A stretch of 64,000 bases of DNA. Origin: Pontibacter indicus. Lineage in GTDB: Bacteria; Bacteroidota; Bacteroidia; Cytophagales; Hymenobacteraceae. Below the pieces are notes generated by a model, which saw only the letters and a program-made list of their open reading frames with translations, made no database searches and was not told where the DNA came from. Shown piece by piece: positions 51,410 through 60,300 of the stretch. The position numbers and the translations under genes were made by a program. The stretch covers positions 1,550,001 through 1,614,000 of the forward strand of contig NZ_FTPP01000001.1 in assembly GCF_900156345.1 (NCBI RefSeq), given 5' to 3'. Numbering within the stretch: position 1 is the first letter of the stretch; each line of letters starts with the position of its first letter.

Positions 51410-52720
51410 ATGACAATTAAGTTTCTGAAGCATGTTATCTGGCTTTTGCTGCTTGTCCCCTTCTGCCTTACACAGGCACAGGCACAAACACCCGATACAT
51501 TGGCGCTTTCAAGAGTCGAGGCCGAGGCCCTTTTCCTGGAAAAGAACCTGGCCCAGATTGCCGAAAGACTAAGCATTGACCAGGCAGAGGCGCTGATTCT
51601 GCAGGCAAAGGCCTGGCCGAACCCCGAGCTGGAAATCAGCGAAGTCAACTTCTGGGCCACGCCGCACCAGATTGCCAACGGCGACGGCAACCCTCCCCTC
51701 TTCCGGAACGGCTTTGGCGAGAACAGGCAGTTTGCCGTGCAGCTGGAGCAACTGGTATTTACCGCCCGCAAACGCAAAAAGAACATTTCCCTGCAGGTGG
51801 CGAACCGGGAACTGGCCCAGACAGCGTACACCGAAATGCTCCTCTCGCTCAAGGCGGAATTCAGGACCATGCTATCGGAACTGCATTACCAGCAGCGGCA
51901 CCTGCAACTGCTGCAACGGCAACAGCAGGTGGTCTCACAGCTTGTCCGGGCACAGGAGGCGCAGCTTCGCAACGGCAATATTTCCAAAGCCGATTTCTAC
52001 CGCATTCGGGCGCTGGACCTGTCCCTGCGCGCAGAGCTGAACGAGGCGCTGCAGGAAAGCAGCCGCGCGCAAAAAGAGCTGAAGACCCTCATGCTGCTGC
52101 CCCCTGCCACAACACTATACCTGACCGACTCGGAGCCACTGCCGCATCAGTCCCTGCTCCAGGACCAGTCACTGGATAGCCTGCTGACGCTGGCTGCACG
52201 CCTTAACCCGGCTGTAAGGGTGGCAGAGACCGACATCAGAGTGAGCGAGGCAGCCCATACCCTGGAGCGTGCCCTGCGCGTGCCGGACCTGCGATTCAAC
52301 GCCAACTACGACCGCGGTGGTAACATCCTGCTCAACTTCGTTGGCTTCGGCGTGGCCATGGACTTGCCCTTTTTTGACCGGAACAAAGGCAACATCAAGG
52401 CAGCTGAAATGCAGGTACAGCAAAGCAGGCACCTCCACACGCTCCGGGTAAATGAGGCCCAGAACGAGGTGGTGAAGACCTTCCAGGACTACCGGCAGCT
52501 GTCAGAGCTGTACCAGTCCATCGACGCGACCTACATCAATGAGCTGGACGAGGTGCTGGCCGGCGTCAGCCGCAACTTTCAGCGCAAGAACATCAGCCTG
52601 CTGGAGTTTCTGGACTTCTTTGAGGCCTTCAAAGAAAACAAGCTCCTCTACTTTGACACCCTCCGCAGCCTGGAATCCAAAAAAGAAGAACTCAACCTAT
52701 TAACCGGAACCGATTTATGA
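51410..52720 (+). CDS. TolC-family outer-membrane efflux protein
   Basis: The 436-residue protein has a signal peptide (1-25, cut near AQAQ) and the two long coiled-coil hairpins of the TolC/CusC family: residues 30-230 (ALFLEKNLAQIAERLSI; LQLLQRQQQVVSQLV) and 250-436 (NPAVRVAETDIRVSEA; AEMQVQQSRHLHTLRVNEAQNEV). It forms the trimeric outer-membrane duct of the pump. The gene ends in an ATGA overlap with the adaptor gene. Substrate is suggested by the RND pump to be a metal cation. Confidence 0.9.
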   Translation: MTIKFLKHVIWLLLLVPFCLTQAQAQTPDTLALSRVEAEALFLEKNLAQIAERLSIDQAEALILQAKAWPNPELEISEVNFWATPHQIANGDGNPPLFRNGFGENRQFAVQLEQLVFTARKRKKNISLQVANRELAQTAYTEMLLSLKAEFRTMLSELHYQQRHLQLLQRQQQVVSQLVRAQEAQLRNGNISKADFYRIRALDLSLRAELNEALQESSRAQKELKTLMLLPPATTLYLTDSEPLPHQSLLQDQSLDSLLTLAARLNPAVRVAETDIRVSEAAHTLERALRVPDLRFNANYDRGGNILLNFVGFGVAMDLPFFDRNKGNIKAAEMQVQQSRHLHTLRVNEAQNEVVKTFQDYRQLSELYQSIDATYINELDEVLAGVSRNFQRKNISLLEFLDFFEAFKENKLLYFDTLRSLESKKEELNLLTGTDL

Positions 52721-53865
52721 TACCCGTGTCCTACCTCAACTATTTCAACAGGATCGCCGCCACCGCTGGTCTGGCTGTGCTTCTAACAGCCTGCCAGCAG
52801 CCGGATGAGCTTGTAGCGGAGCGTGATGCTGTTGCCGATGGGTACTGCCTGCCGGCCCAGCTAGCCAAAAACATGAAGCTGGCCGATGTAAGGTCCGCGA
52901 CCGAACTGAACCACATCCAGCTGACGGGCAGGGTGATGAGCAACCCGGAAAAGTACTACCGCTTTGTGCCCCTGCTCGATGGCGTGGTGTCGAAGGTAAA
53001 TTTCTCGCTGGGGGATTACGCGAAGGCTGGCACCGTGCTGCTGGAGGTGCGCAGTCCGGAGCTGAGCAGCCTGAACGTTGAACTGCGCACCGCCCAGGCC
53101 CAGCTGAAACTGGCCCAGCGCCAGCTCTCGGCCACACAGGAGATGTTCGATGACGGCGTGGCCTCGGAACGTGAGCTTATCGGGGCGCAACAGGATGTGG
53201 AGATGGCCCGGCTCGAGATCACGAAGGTGCAGGAAAACCTGGGGATTTACGGGGGCAGCCTGGAAAGAGGCGTGCTCATCATCAAGGCTCCGTTCAGCGG
53301 CTATGTTGTCTCCAAAAACATTGTGAGCGGACAGCAGATTGAGGCCGGCGATGATCCCCTGTTCTCGATCTCGGACCTGGAAGAGGTGTGGGTGATGGCC
53401 AATGTCTACGCCGGCAACCTGCGCAGCGTGAAGCAGGGCATGGAAGTGGAAGTAAGAGCCTCCTCCTACCCCGATCAGGTATTCAAAGGGAAAATTGACC
53501 GGCTGGCCAACACCTTCGATACCGAAGAGCGGGTGCTGAAGGCCCGCATCAAACTCCAGAACCCGGACCTGCTCCTCAAGCCCGAGATGTTTGTGAACGT
53601 TTCGGTCACACAGGCTACAGATGATCAGGATATGAAGGAAAAGCGCCTGCTTTCTCTCCCTTCCAAAGCCATGATCTTCTCAAACTCCAAACACCAGGTG
53701 GTGGTCTACCGCGACAGCTGCAACTTCGAAATTATGCATTTGGTCCCTGTGTACCAGACCTCGGATGCCGTGGTCGTGCAGGAAAGTCTGACGGAAGGAC
53801 TGATGGAGGGAGACAAGGTAGTGACCGAGAATCACCTGCTCATATACAACCAGCTAAAGAACTAA
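52717..53865 (+). CDS. Efflux RND periplasmic adaptor, lipoprotein
   Basis: The 382-residue adaptor begins with a lipoprotein signal (LAVLLTAC, Cys about 25) and has the membrane-fusion arrangement: barrel-sandwich/lipoyl halves (VVSKVNFSLGDYAKAGTVLLEV; VLIIKAPFSGYVVSKNIVSGQQIEAGD) around a helical hairpin (ELRTAQAQLKLAQRQLSATQEMFDDG) and a beta-barrel (VEVRASSYPDQVFKGKIDRL). It bridges pump and TolC-like duct. No His/Met-rich metal-binding tail is seen. It overlaps the duct gene by 4 bp and lies 24 bp before the pump gene. Confidence 0.9.
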   Translation: MIPVSYLNYFNRIAATAGLAVLLTACQQPDELVAERDAVADGYCLPAQLAKNMKLADVRSATELNHIQLTGRVMSNPEKYYRFVPLLDGVVSKVNFSLGDYAKAGTVLLEVRSPELSSLNVELRTAQAQLKLAQRQLSATQEMFDDGVASERELIGAQQDVEMARLEITKVQENLGIYGGSLERGVLIIKAPFSGYVVSKNIVSGQQIEAGDDPLFSISDLEEVWVMANVYAGNLRSVKQGMEVEVRASSYPDQVFKGKIDRLANTFDTEERVLKARIKLQNPDLLLKPEMFVNVSVTQATDDQDMKEKRLLSLPSKAMIFSNSKHQVVVYRDSCNFEIMHLVPVYQTSDAVVVQESLTEGLMEGDKVVTENHLLIYNQLKN

Positions 53866-53889
53866 GAGGGGGAGGCATAGACACACAAC

Positions 53890-56800
53890 ATGGATAAATT
53901 TGTTCAAAGTTTAGTATCGTTCTCGCTCAAGAACCACATCATCGTCTTTTTCATGACGGCGCTGTTGGTGGCAGCGGGAATCATCAGTTACATCAACACC
54001 CCCATCGAGGCCTTTCCGGATGTCACCAATACCCGGGCCCGCATCATCACGCAGTGGCCCGGCCGCAGCGCCGAGGAAGTGGAGAAGTTCATCACCCTGC
54101 CCATCACGCGCCAGATGAATACCATCCCGAAGAAGGCCGAGGTACGCTCTACCTCCCTCTTCGGCCTGTCGGTGGTGACGGTGCTGTTCGACGAAAACGT
54201 AGATGACTTCTACGCGCAGCAGTATGCCTCCAACCGCATGCAGGGCATCGAACTGCCGGAAGGAGCAGAAGCAGAAATCGAACCGCCTTCAGGAGCAACA
54301 GGCGAGATCTTCCGCTATGTGCTCAAAAGCAAGTCCAGGCCGATCAGCGACCTGACTGCCATCCATGAGTGGGTGGTAGAGCGCGAACTGGTGGGCGTAA
54401 CCGGTATAGCCGAAGTGATCAGCTTTGGCGGGGAGGAGAAGATCTATGAGGTGCAGGTCAACCCGGTGGAGCTGGCCAACTACAACCTCTCCCCGCTCGA
54501 TGTGTTTGAGGCGGTGGAGAAAAGCAACATCAACGTGGGGGGCGATGTGATCAACAAAGGCGATCAGGCTTATGTGGTGCGCGGCGTGGGCCTGCTGGAA
54601 AGTATAGCCGATATCGAGAACATCCTCATCGAAAACGTGAACGGCACACCGGTGCTGGTGAAGCATGTGGCGGAGGTGAAGATCTCGGCCAAGCCGCGCC
54701 TGGGCCAGGTGGGGCTCGACGAGGAAGATGACCTGGTACAGGGTGTAGTGATCATGCTGCGCGGGGAGAACCCGAGTGAGGTAATCGCCAGGCTGAAAGA
54801 TAAAATTGAGGAGCTTAACACCCGGATACTGCCGGCAGATGTAAAGATCGAGGCCTTCCATGACAGGACCATACTGGTCGATAAGACCGTCAGCACGGTA
54901 ACGAAGAATCTGGTGGAGGGGATCATCCTGGTGTCGGTGCTGGTGTTTATCTTCCTCTTCAACTGGCGCACCACAGTCATCGTGGCCTCTGTAATTCCGC
55001 TGGCCTTCCTGTTTGCCATCATCATGCTGCGCATCCAAGGCCTACCTGCCAACCTGATCTCGATCGGGGCGGTGGACTTCGGCCTCTTGCTGGAAGGGAC
55101 CATGGTGGTAGTGGAGCATGTGTTTGTGGGACTCGATAAACGGGCTAAGGAACTGGGCATGCCGCGCTTTAACCAGATCTCCAAGCTGGGCATCATCAAA
55201 AAGCAGACACGTGGGGTGGCCAAGTCTATCTTCTTTGCCCAGATCATCCTGATCGTGGCCCTGATGCCGATCTTCACTTTCCAAAAAGTAGAAGGTAAGA
55301 TGTTCTCTCCACTGGCCTTTACCCTGGGCTATGCCCTGATCGGTGCCGTACTGCTGAGCCTGACTTATGTGCCGGCCATGTGCAAGGTACTGCTCAACAA
55401 GAACGTGGTCGACCGCGAAAACCCGATCACCAATTTCATCCGGGGCGCCATGTTCAAGCTCTACGAGCTGGGTGCCTATAACAAAAAGCTGACCCTAACC
55501 CTCTTCGCCGCGCTTCTGATTGCCTGTGGGTTTGGCTTCAGCAGATTGGGGACCGAGTTTATCCCGCAGCTCAACGAAGGAGCGCTCTATATCCGGGCCA
55601 CCCTGCCCAACAGTGTGAGTCTGGACGAATCGGTGAAGCTGACCAAGGAAATGAAAGCCAAATTCCGGGAGTTTGAGGAGGTGAAATTCGTGCTTACGCA
55701 AACCGGACGGCCAAATGACGGCACCGACCCGACCGGCTTCTTCAACATCGAGTTTCATGTGCAGCTCGAGGACGAAAGCGACTGGCCCCGCAAGATCTCC
55801 AAACAGCACCTGCTCTCGGAGATGGAGCAGTCCCTGGCGGTATACCCGGGGGTGACCTTCGGCTTCAGCCAGCCGATTATGGACAACGTGGAGGAGTATG
55901 TGTCCGGGGTGAAAAGCTCGCTGGTGGTCAAGATCTTCGGGGATGACCTGTTTGCGCTGGAGAACTCCGCCGAACAGGTAGCAGCAGCCATCAAAGACGT
56001 GGAGGGTGTGGAAGACCTCAACATCTACCGCAACATCGGGCTGCCGGAGCTGCGCATCAAGCTGGACGAAGCGCGCATGGCCCGCTACGGTGTGAACATG
56101 GCCGACGCACAGGCTGTGATCGAAATGGCCATAGGCGGTAAAGCAGCCACTTCATTCTATGAAGGCGAACGCATTTTTGATGTGCGGGTGCGCTACGCGG
56201 AGCCCTTCCGCAAGTCAGAAGCGGAGATCAGCAACATCCTGGTGCCCGCCAACAGCGGCTCCATGATTCCGCTTCACGAGATCGCTGAAGTAGGCTTCTT
56301 CACTGGGCCTGCCTTTATTTACCGCGAAGGAAGCAGCCGCTACATTGCCGTTGGCTTCTCGGTGCGCGGGCGCGACCTGGGCAGCACCGTGGAAGAGGCG
56401 CAGCAGCGGGTGGCAGAGCAGGTGCAGTTGCAGGACAGCTACCGGCTGACCTGGGCAGGCGAGTTTGAGAACAAGGAGCGGGCCACGCAACGGCTGAGCT
56501 ATATTGTGCCGATCTCACTGCTGATGATCTTCTTCCTGCTCTACGTCAACTTCGGCAACCTGAAAGACACGGTCATCTCCCTTATCACCATTCCCTTTGC
56601 CTTTATCGGCGGCTTCCTGTCGCTGTGGCTCACCGGCACCACGTTTGGCATATCGGCAGGTATAGGCTTCATCATATTGTTCGGGGTGGGCACCATCGAC
56701 GGGATAATTCTCATCGCCGTGATGAAGGAATATCTGCGAAAAGGCTTACCGCTTCAGAAGGCCATCTCGGAAGGGGTGTACAGCCGCATCCGGCCGGTGT

Positions 56801-56982
56801 TCATGATCGCCATCATGGGTTCGGCGGGTTTGCTGCCAGCGGCCTTATCCACAGGTATGGGTTCTGAGATCCAGAAGCCGCTGGCCATTATGATCGTGGG
56901 CGGCCTGATGGTGTGTATGATCCTGTCGCTGATCGTGTTGCCGCAGGTATACTACCTGGCCTATAGCCGGAGAAAGAAATAA
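53890..56982 (+). CDS. Heavy-metal-type RND efflux pump (CzcA/CusA family)
   Basis: The 1030-residue pump has the twelve-helix RND layout and two periplasmic porter regions. Start FKNHIIVFFMTALLV and SLKNHI are typical. In the fourth helix GAVDFGLLLEGTMVVVEH places Asp396, Glu402 and Glu409 with the same 6- and 7-residue spacing as the proton-relay Asp402-Asp408-Glu415 of CzcA; the middle Asp is replaced by Glu here. This helix identifies the heavy-metal (HME) class rather than the drug class, but which metal cannot be read from the sequence. Third gene of the operon with duct and adaptor; a strong terminator follows. Confidence 0.92.
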   Translation: MDKFVQSLVSFSLKNHIIVFFMTALLVAAGIISYINTPIEAFPDVTNTRARIITQWPGRSAEEVEKFITLPITRQMNTIPKKAEVRSTSLFGLSVVTVLFDENVDDFYAQQYASNRMQGIELPEGAEAEIEPPSGATGEIFRYVLKSKSRPISDLTAIHEWVVERELVGVTGIAEVISFGGEEKIYEVQVNPVELANYNLSPLDVFEAVEKSNINVGGDVINKGDQAYVVRGVGLLESIADIENILIENVNGTPVLVKHVAEVKISAKPRLGQVGLDEEDDLVQGVVIMLRGENPSEVIARLKDKIEELNTRILPADVKIEAFHDRTILVDKTVSTVTKNLVEGIILVSVLVFIFLFNWRTTVIVASVIPLAFLFAIIMLRIQGLPANLISIGAVDFGLLLEGTMVVVEHVFVGLDKRAKELGMPRFNQISKLGIIKKQTRGVAKSIFFAQIILIVALMPIFTFQKVEGKMFSPLAFTLGYALIGAVLLSLTYVPAMCKVLLNKNVVDRENPITNFIRGAMFKLYELGAYNKKLTLTLFAALLIACGFGFSRLGTEFIPQLNEGALYIRATLPNSVSLDESVKLTKEMKAKFREFEEVKFVLTQTGRPNDGTDPTGFFNIEFHVQLEDESDWPRKISKQHLLSEMEQSLAVYPGVTFGFSQPIMDNVEEYVSGVKSSLVVKIFGDDLFALENSAEQVAAAIKDVEGVEDLNIYRNIGLPELRIKLDEARMARYGVNMADAQAVIEMAIGGKAATSFYEGERIFDVRVRYAEPFRKSEAEISNILVPANSGSMIPLHEIAEVGFFTGPAFIYREGSSRYIAVGFSVRGRDLGSTVEEAQQRVAEQVQLQDSYRLTWAGEFENKERATQRLSYIVPISLLMIFFLLYVNFGNLKDTVISLITIPFAFIGGFLSLWLTGTTFGISAGIGFIILFGVGTIDGIILIAVMKEYLRKGLPLQKAISEGVYSRIRPVFMIAIMGSAGLLPAALSTGMGSEIQKPLAIMIVGGLMVCMILSLIVLPQVYYLAYSRRKK

Positions 56983-57021
56983 TGTATTTGAGTGTTTATT
57001 GTTAGGTTAGTTTGTTTGCAG

Positions 57022-57054
57022 AAGCGTGCCCGGAGTTTCCGGGCACGCTTTTTT
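57022..57054 (+). terminator. Terminator of the efflux operon
   Basis: Perfect 12-bp stem AAGCGTGCCCGG (57022-57033) with complement at 57039-57050 and a T run. Confidence 0.9.
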
Positions 57055-57135
57055 ATGGGGTCTTCACAGACTTGTGTTGAAAGTCTTAGGGTTAAATTAA
57101 ACCAGGTGCACTACACCTAGACAATGTAAAAAATG

Positions 57136-57266
57136 GCCACATTGCCTTCGCTCGCGTCCCGCGAATGTAAGAAATTCAGTGGCGTCCCACCATTTGTGCC
57201 TATAGCATAGGCTTTAGCGGCCAGAGTCCGCCCGATAACTCACACTCGCGGGACGCGAGCGAGGGC
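57136..57266. repeat. Intergenic repeat R3, shares a 51-bp block with R1
   Basis: 57216-57266 equals 2955-3005 in 50 of 51 positions (AGCGGCCAGAGTCCGCCCGA and onward). CGCTCGCGTCCCGCGA at 57149-57164 is the reverse complement of 57245-57260, so the block also has an inverted partner 80 bp upstream. No gene is present between the two terminators at 57022 and 57283. Confidence 0.85.
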
Positions 57267-57282
57267 CTGGTATTTTGCCTGA

Positions 57283-57326
57283 TCATTAAAAAAGCCCCTG
57301 CAGTTTATACCTACAGGGGCTTTTCT
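57283..57326 (-). terminator. Terminator facing the large ATPase gene
   Basis: On the minus strand AAAAGCCCCTGTAGG-like stem pairs with CTGCAGGGGCTTTTT around a TATACC-bearing loop; the T run lies at 57283-57290. It follows the stop of the ATPase gene by about 17 bp. Confidence 0.8.
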
Positions 57327-57342
57327 ATATCTAGGCTATACC

Positions 57343-60300
57343 TTAAAATTCCTCCGCTTCGAGCTTACTCGGTTTAAACTGACTCAGCACATCGCGTATA
57401 CCTGCCAGTCCGCCCGAGATTTTTTCCATTTCGGTGAGCACTTGCCCGACCTGGTTGCCGCCGCCGAAGCCTTTGAGCTTGTTGTTGCGCACAAAGGTGG
57501 CTTTGATATCTTCCCAGCGCTGCGCCTCAGCCTCGGTCATGATACCAATCAGCTGCCTGAACTTGAGCATGTTGGCTTCGGCACCGGAAGTGAGCGTCTG
57601 TGACTCGGCTTCGTAGTGCGACAAAATCAGAGTCTGCAGTTCCTGGTCGTTCATGATCGGCATCACCTTTTCGGCCAGCTTGTTCATGTTGCGGTACGAG
57701 CCCTGTAGCTTGAAGGCGGGCTCGATGCGGTACTCGTCTGCCTGCGCTGCCGAACGGATGTACTCGAGGTTTACCTTCAGGATCACATCCTGAATCTTGA
57801 GCAGCTTTTTGAGCACCAGCACATACTCGTTCAGCTCGGCAGCCGAGTAGTTGCCCTCGAACTCCAGCCCTTCGCTGTTGCCCGTTTCGGCCAGTTGCAG
57901 CAAGGTATAGATGTCTTTCTGGCTCTTTGCCGCCAGCTTCGCCAGCACGGTGTTGGAGGTCAGGGAGTTTTCGATGTAGCTCAGTTTGAACACGTCCTCC
58001 GTATCGCCGATGATGTCGCCGAGGTTGTAGATGTCGGCGCGGTTGGCGAGCATGTCCGGGATGCGGAACTTCTCCCCTGTCTCCGTGTAAGGGTTACCCG
58101 CCATCACCACGCATACCTTTTTGCCCCGGAAATCATAGGTTTTGCTGCGGCCTTTGTACACGCCTTCGATCTTGCGCTGGGCGTCGCAAAGCGAGATGAA
58201 CTTCTGCAGAAACTCCGGGTTACAGTGCTGGATGTCGTCAAGGTAGATCATCACGTTGTCGCCCATCTCAAAGGACAGGTTAAGCTTCTCCAGCTCTTCG
58301 CGGGCAGCGGCATTGGGCGCCTCTTTCGGGTCCAGCGCCGTGACCTGGTGCCCGATGGCGGGACCGTTGATCTTCATAAAGATAATGCCCAGTCGGTTGG
58401 CGATGTACTCCATGATGGTGGTCTTACCGTAGCCTGGCGGCGAGATCAGCAAGAGCATGCCCATCAGGTCAGTGCGCTTGGTCTCCCCTGCCGCACCGAT
58501 CTGCTTGGCCAGGTTCGCGCCGATCAGCGGCAGGTATACCTGGTCGATGAGTTTGTTGCGCACAAAAGAAGACAGTACCCGTGGCTTGAATTCGTTCAGC
58601 CGCAATGCCTGCTCGGCCTGTTGGGTCAGGTGCTTTTTGAGCTCCGTGAATTGTGTAAAGGCCGTGGCCGTGCTGCTGTAGTCGCGGAGACGGCGCATGA
58701 AGCCGTGGTAATGCAACTGGTATTGCTGGCCCTGTACCTGCTGGTGGGCGCCCTGCATACCTGCTATGTTTTCGTTCAGAACGGTGTGCACCACTTGCAA
58801 TGGACTGTAGCTGTCGGTGAGCAAGAGCGTCGCTACTTCGGCCACAAACTCGGCTTTGTCATGCTGACCAGCCTGCGCAATGTAAGCTTTCAGCCAGTGC
58901 TGGATCAGCTCAAACTGGTGTGCCACGTTCTCCTCCAGCGCCTTCACCGATTCCTCGAACCGGTCCAGCACACGCCGCTCCGTCAGGAAATGTTTGAAGC
59001 CGTCGTAGAGCACATCGGCCTGACTGTCGATGACAAAATGGTTGCCGCGGGTGAGTTCGTAAAATAGGTAGTCCCCTGCCTCGGCAGCATTGGCTTCTTT
59101 GCAAAGCCCTGTCTCCTGCTGAAAGGTATAGAGCTCCTGTTGCAGATCAGCTTTTACGTCGTCGAACTCGTGCGTGTCGGGGAAGACCTGCAGGATGGCG
59201 CTTATACCTTGGAGCTGGTGGGTAAGCGATTTCTTTTTCGACTCGGGCGCAAACACCTGCCAGTACAGTTGCGCACAGGCTCTGTCGATGGAGGTATAGC
59301 GCAATAGGTCGGCTGTTTTGATCAGGCGGATCAGGGCGGCCAGAATCAGGGCCGCGTCGTGGTCGTGCACGCCTTTCAGGTAGCCCTCGTTGAAGCGAAC
59401 GGCCATGAATTTGTTCACGTAGTCTGTCAGCTCCGAGGCGGTGAGTTTGTGCAGTTCGTCGATGCTCAGGTAGCGCAGGCTGTTCTCGTTTTGCGGCCTG
59501 TTTATACCTGTGTCCTGCGCCGCTTGCAGCACTTTAAAGGCGAGGTACTCGGCGCGGTATACCTGCTGGTTCTCCGATACCAGCGATTGCTCCCACACGG
59601 GGCGGTAACTCAGGAAAGATTCGTCGGTGATCTTCTCGAAAAAATTGGTGCCTGTGAGGTGGTAGTACATGGCGTCGTCGCGGTGCACCACGCTCAGCTC
59701 CAGCGGCTGGGTATTCACGGTAAACTGGTGCTTGCCAAACTTCAGGATGTTGGCGCCGTCCACGAACAGCTCCTGCTTGTCTTTCAGCTGCCGAATAGCG
59801 TCTTCTTTCAGCGTTTTGAGGCGGCTCTGGATGGTGTCGGCCTTTACCGTATCGCCTATACCTAGGAGTTCCTCCACCGTGCTCCGCACCTTTTCGATCA
59901 TCAGGTCGGAAGCGAAGTAGCCGTTGATCTCGCTCACCGAAGTCAGCTTGCCCGCTCGATTCTGCACCGCTTTCAGAATGCGGTCGGCGGCTTGTTGCAG
60001 ACTGTTGGCCCGCTTGTTCTGCGCCTCCTGCAGCTGTACCTTCTTCGACTCGAAAGCGCTGTAAATCTCTTCGCGCTTCACGGTGAGCTGTTCAATGAAC
60101 TCGTCAAAATCAGGGAAGCGACCCTCAAGCTCCTCCAGTTGTACCATCAGCTTGGCCAGGTACTCTTCGCACTTCTGCGGCGAGTCCGACACCTCGAGGT
60201 AGTTCACCACGCTCTGGCTGATCAGCTTGATCTGGGAGTTGAACTCGGCCTTGCCCTCCTGACTCAGCAAGTCCTTGCGCTTGCGGCGCAGGGCGGCCCG

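Noticed and set aside
57895-59067. 390-codon and other long plus-strand frames opposite the large ATPase gene
   Set aside because: They are antisense shadows rich in His, Val and Leu with no domain match; the minus-strand AAA+ gene is certain.
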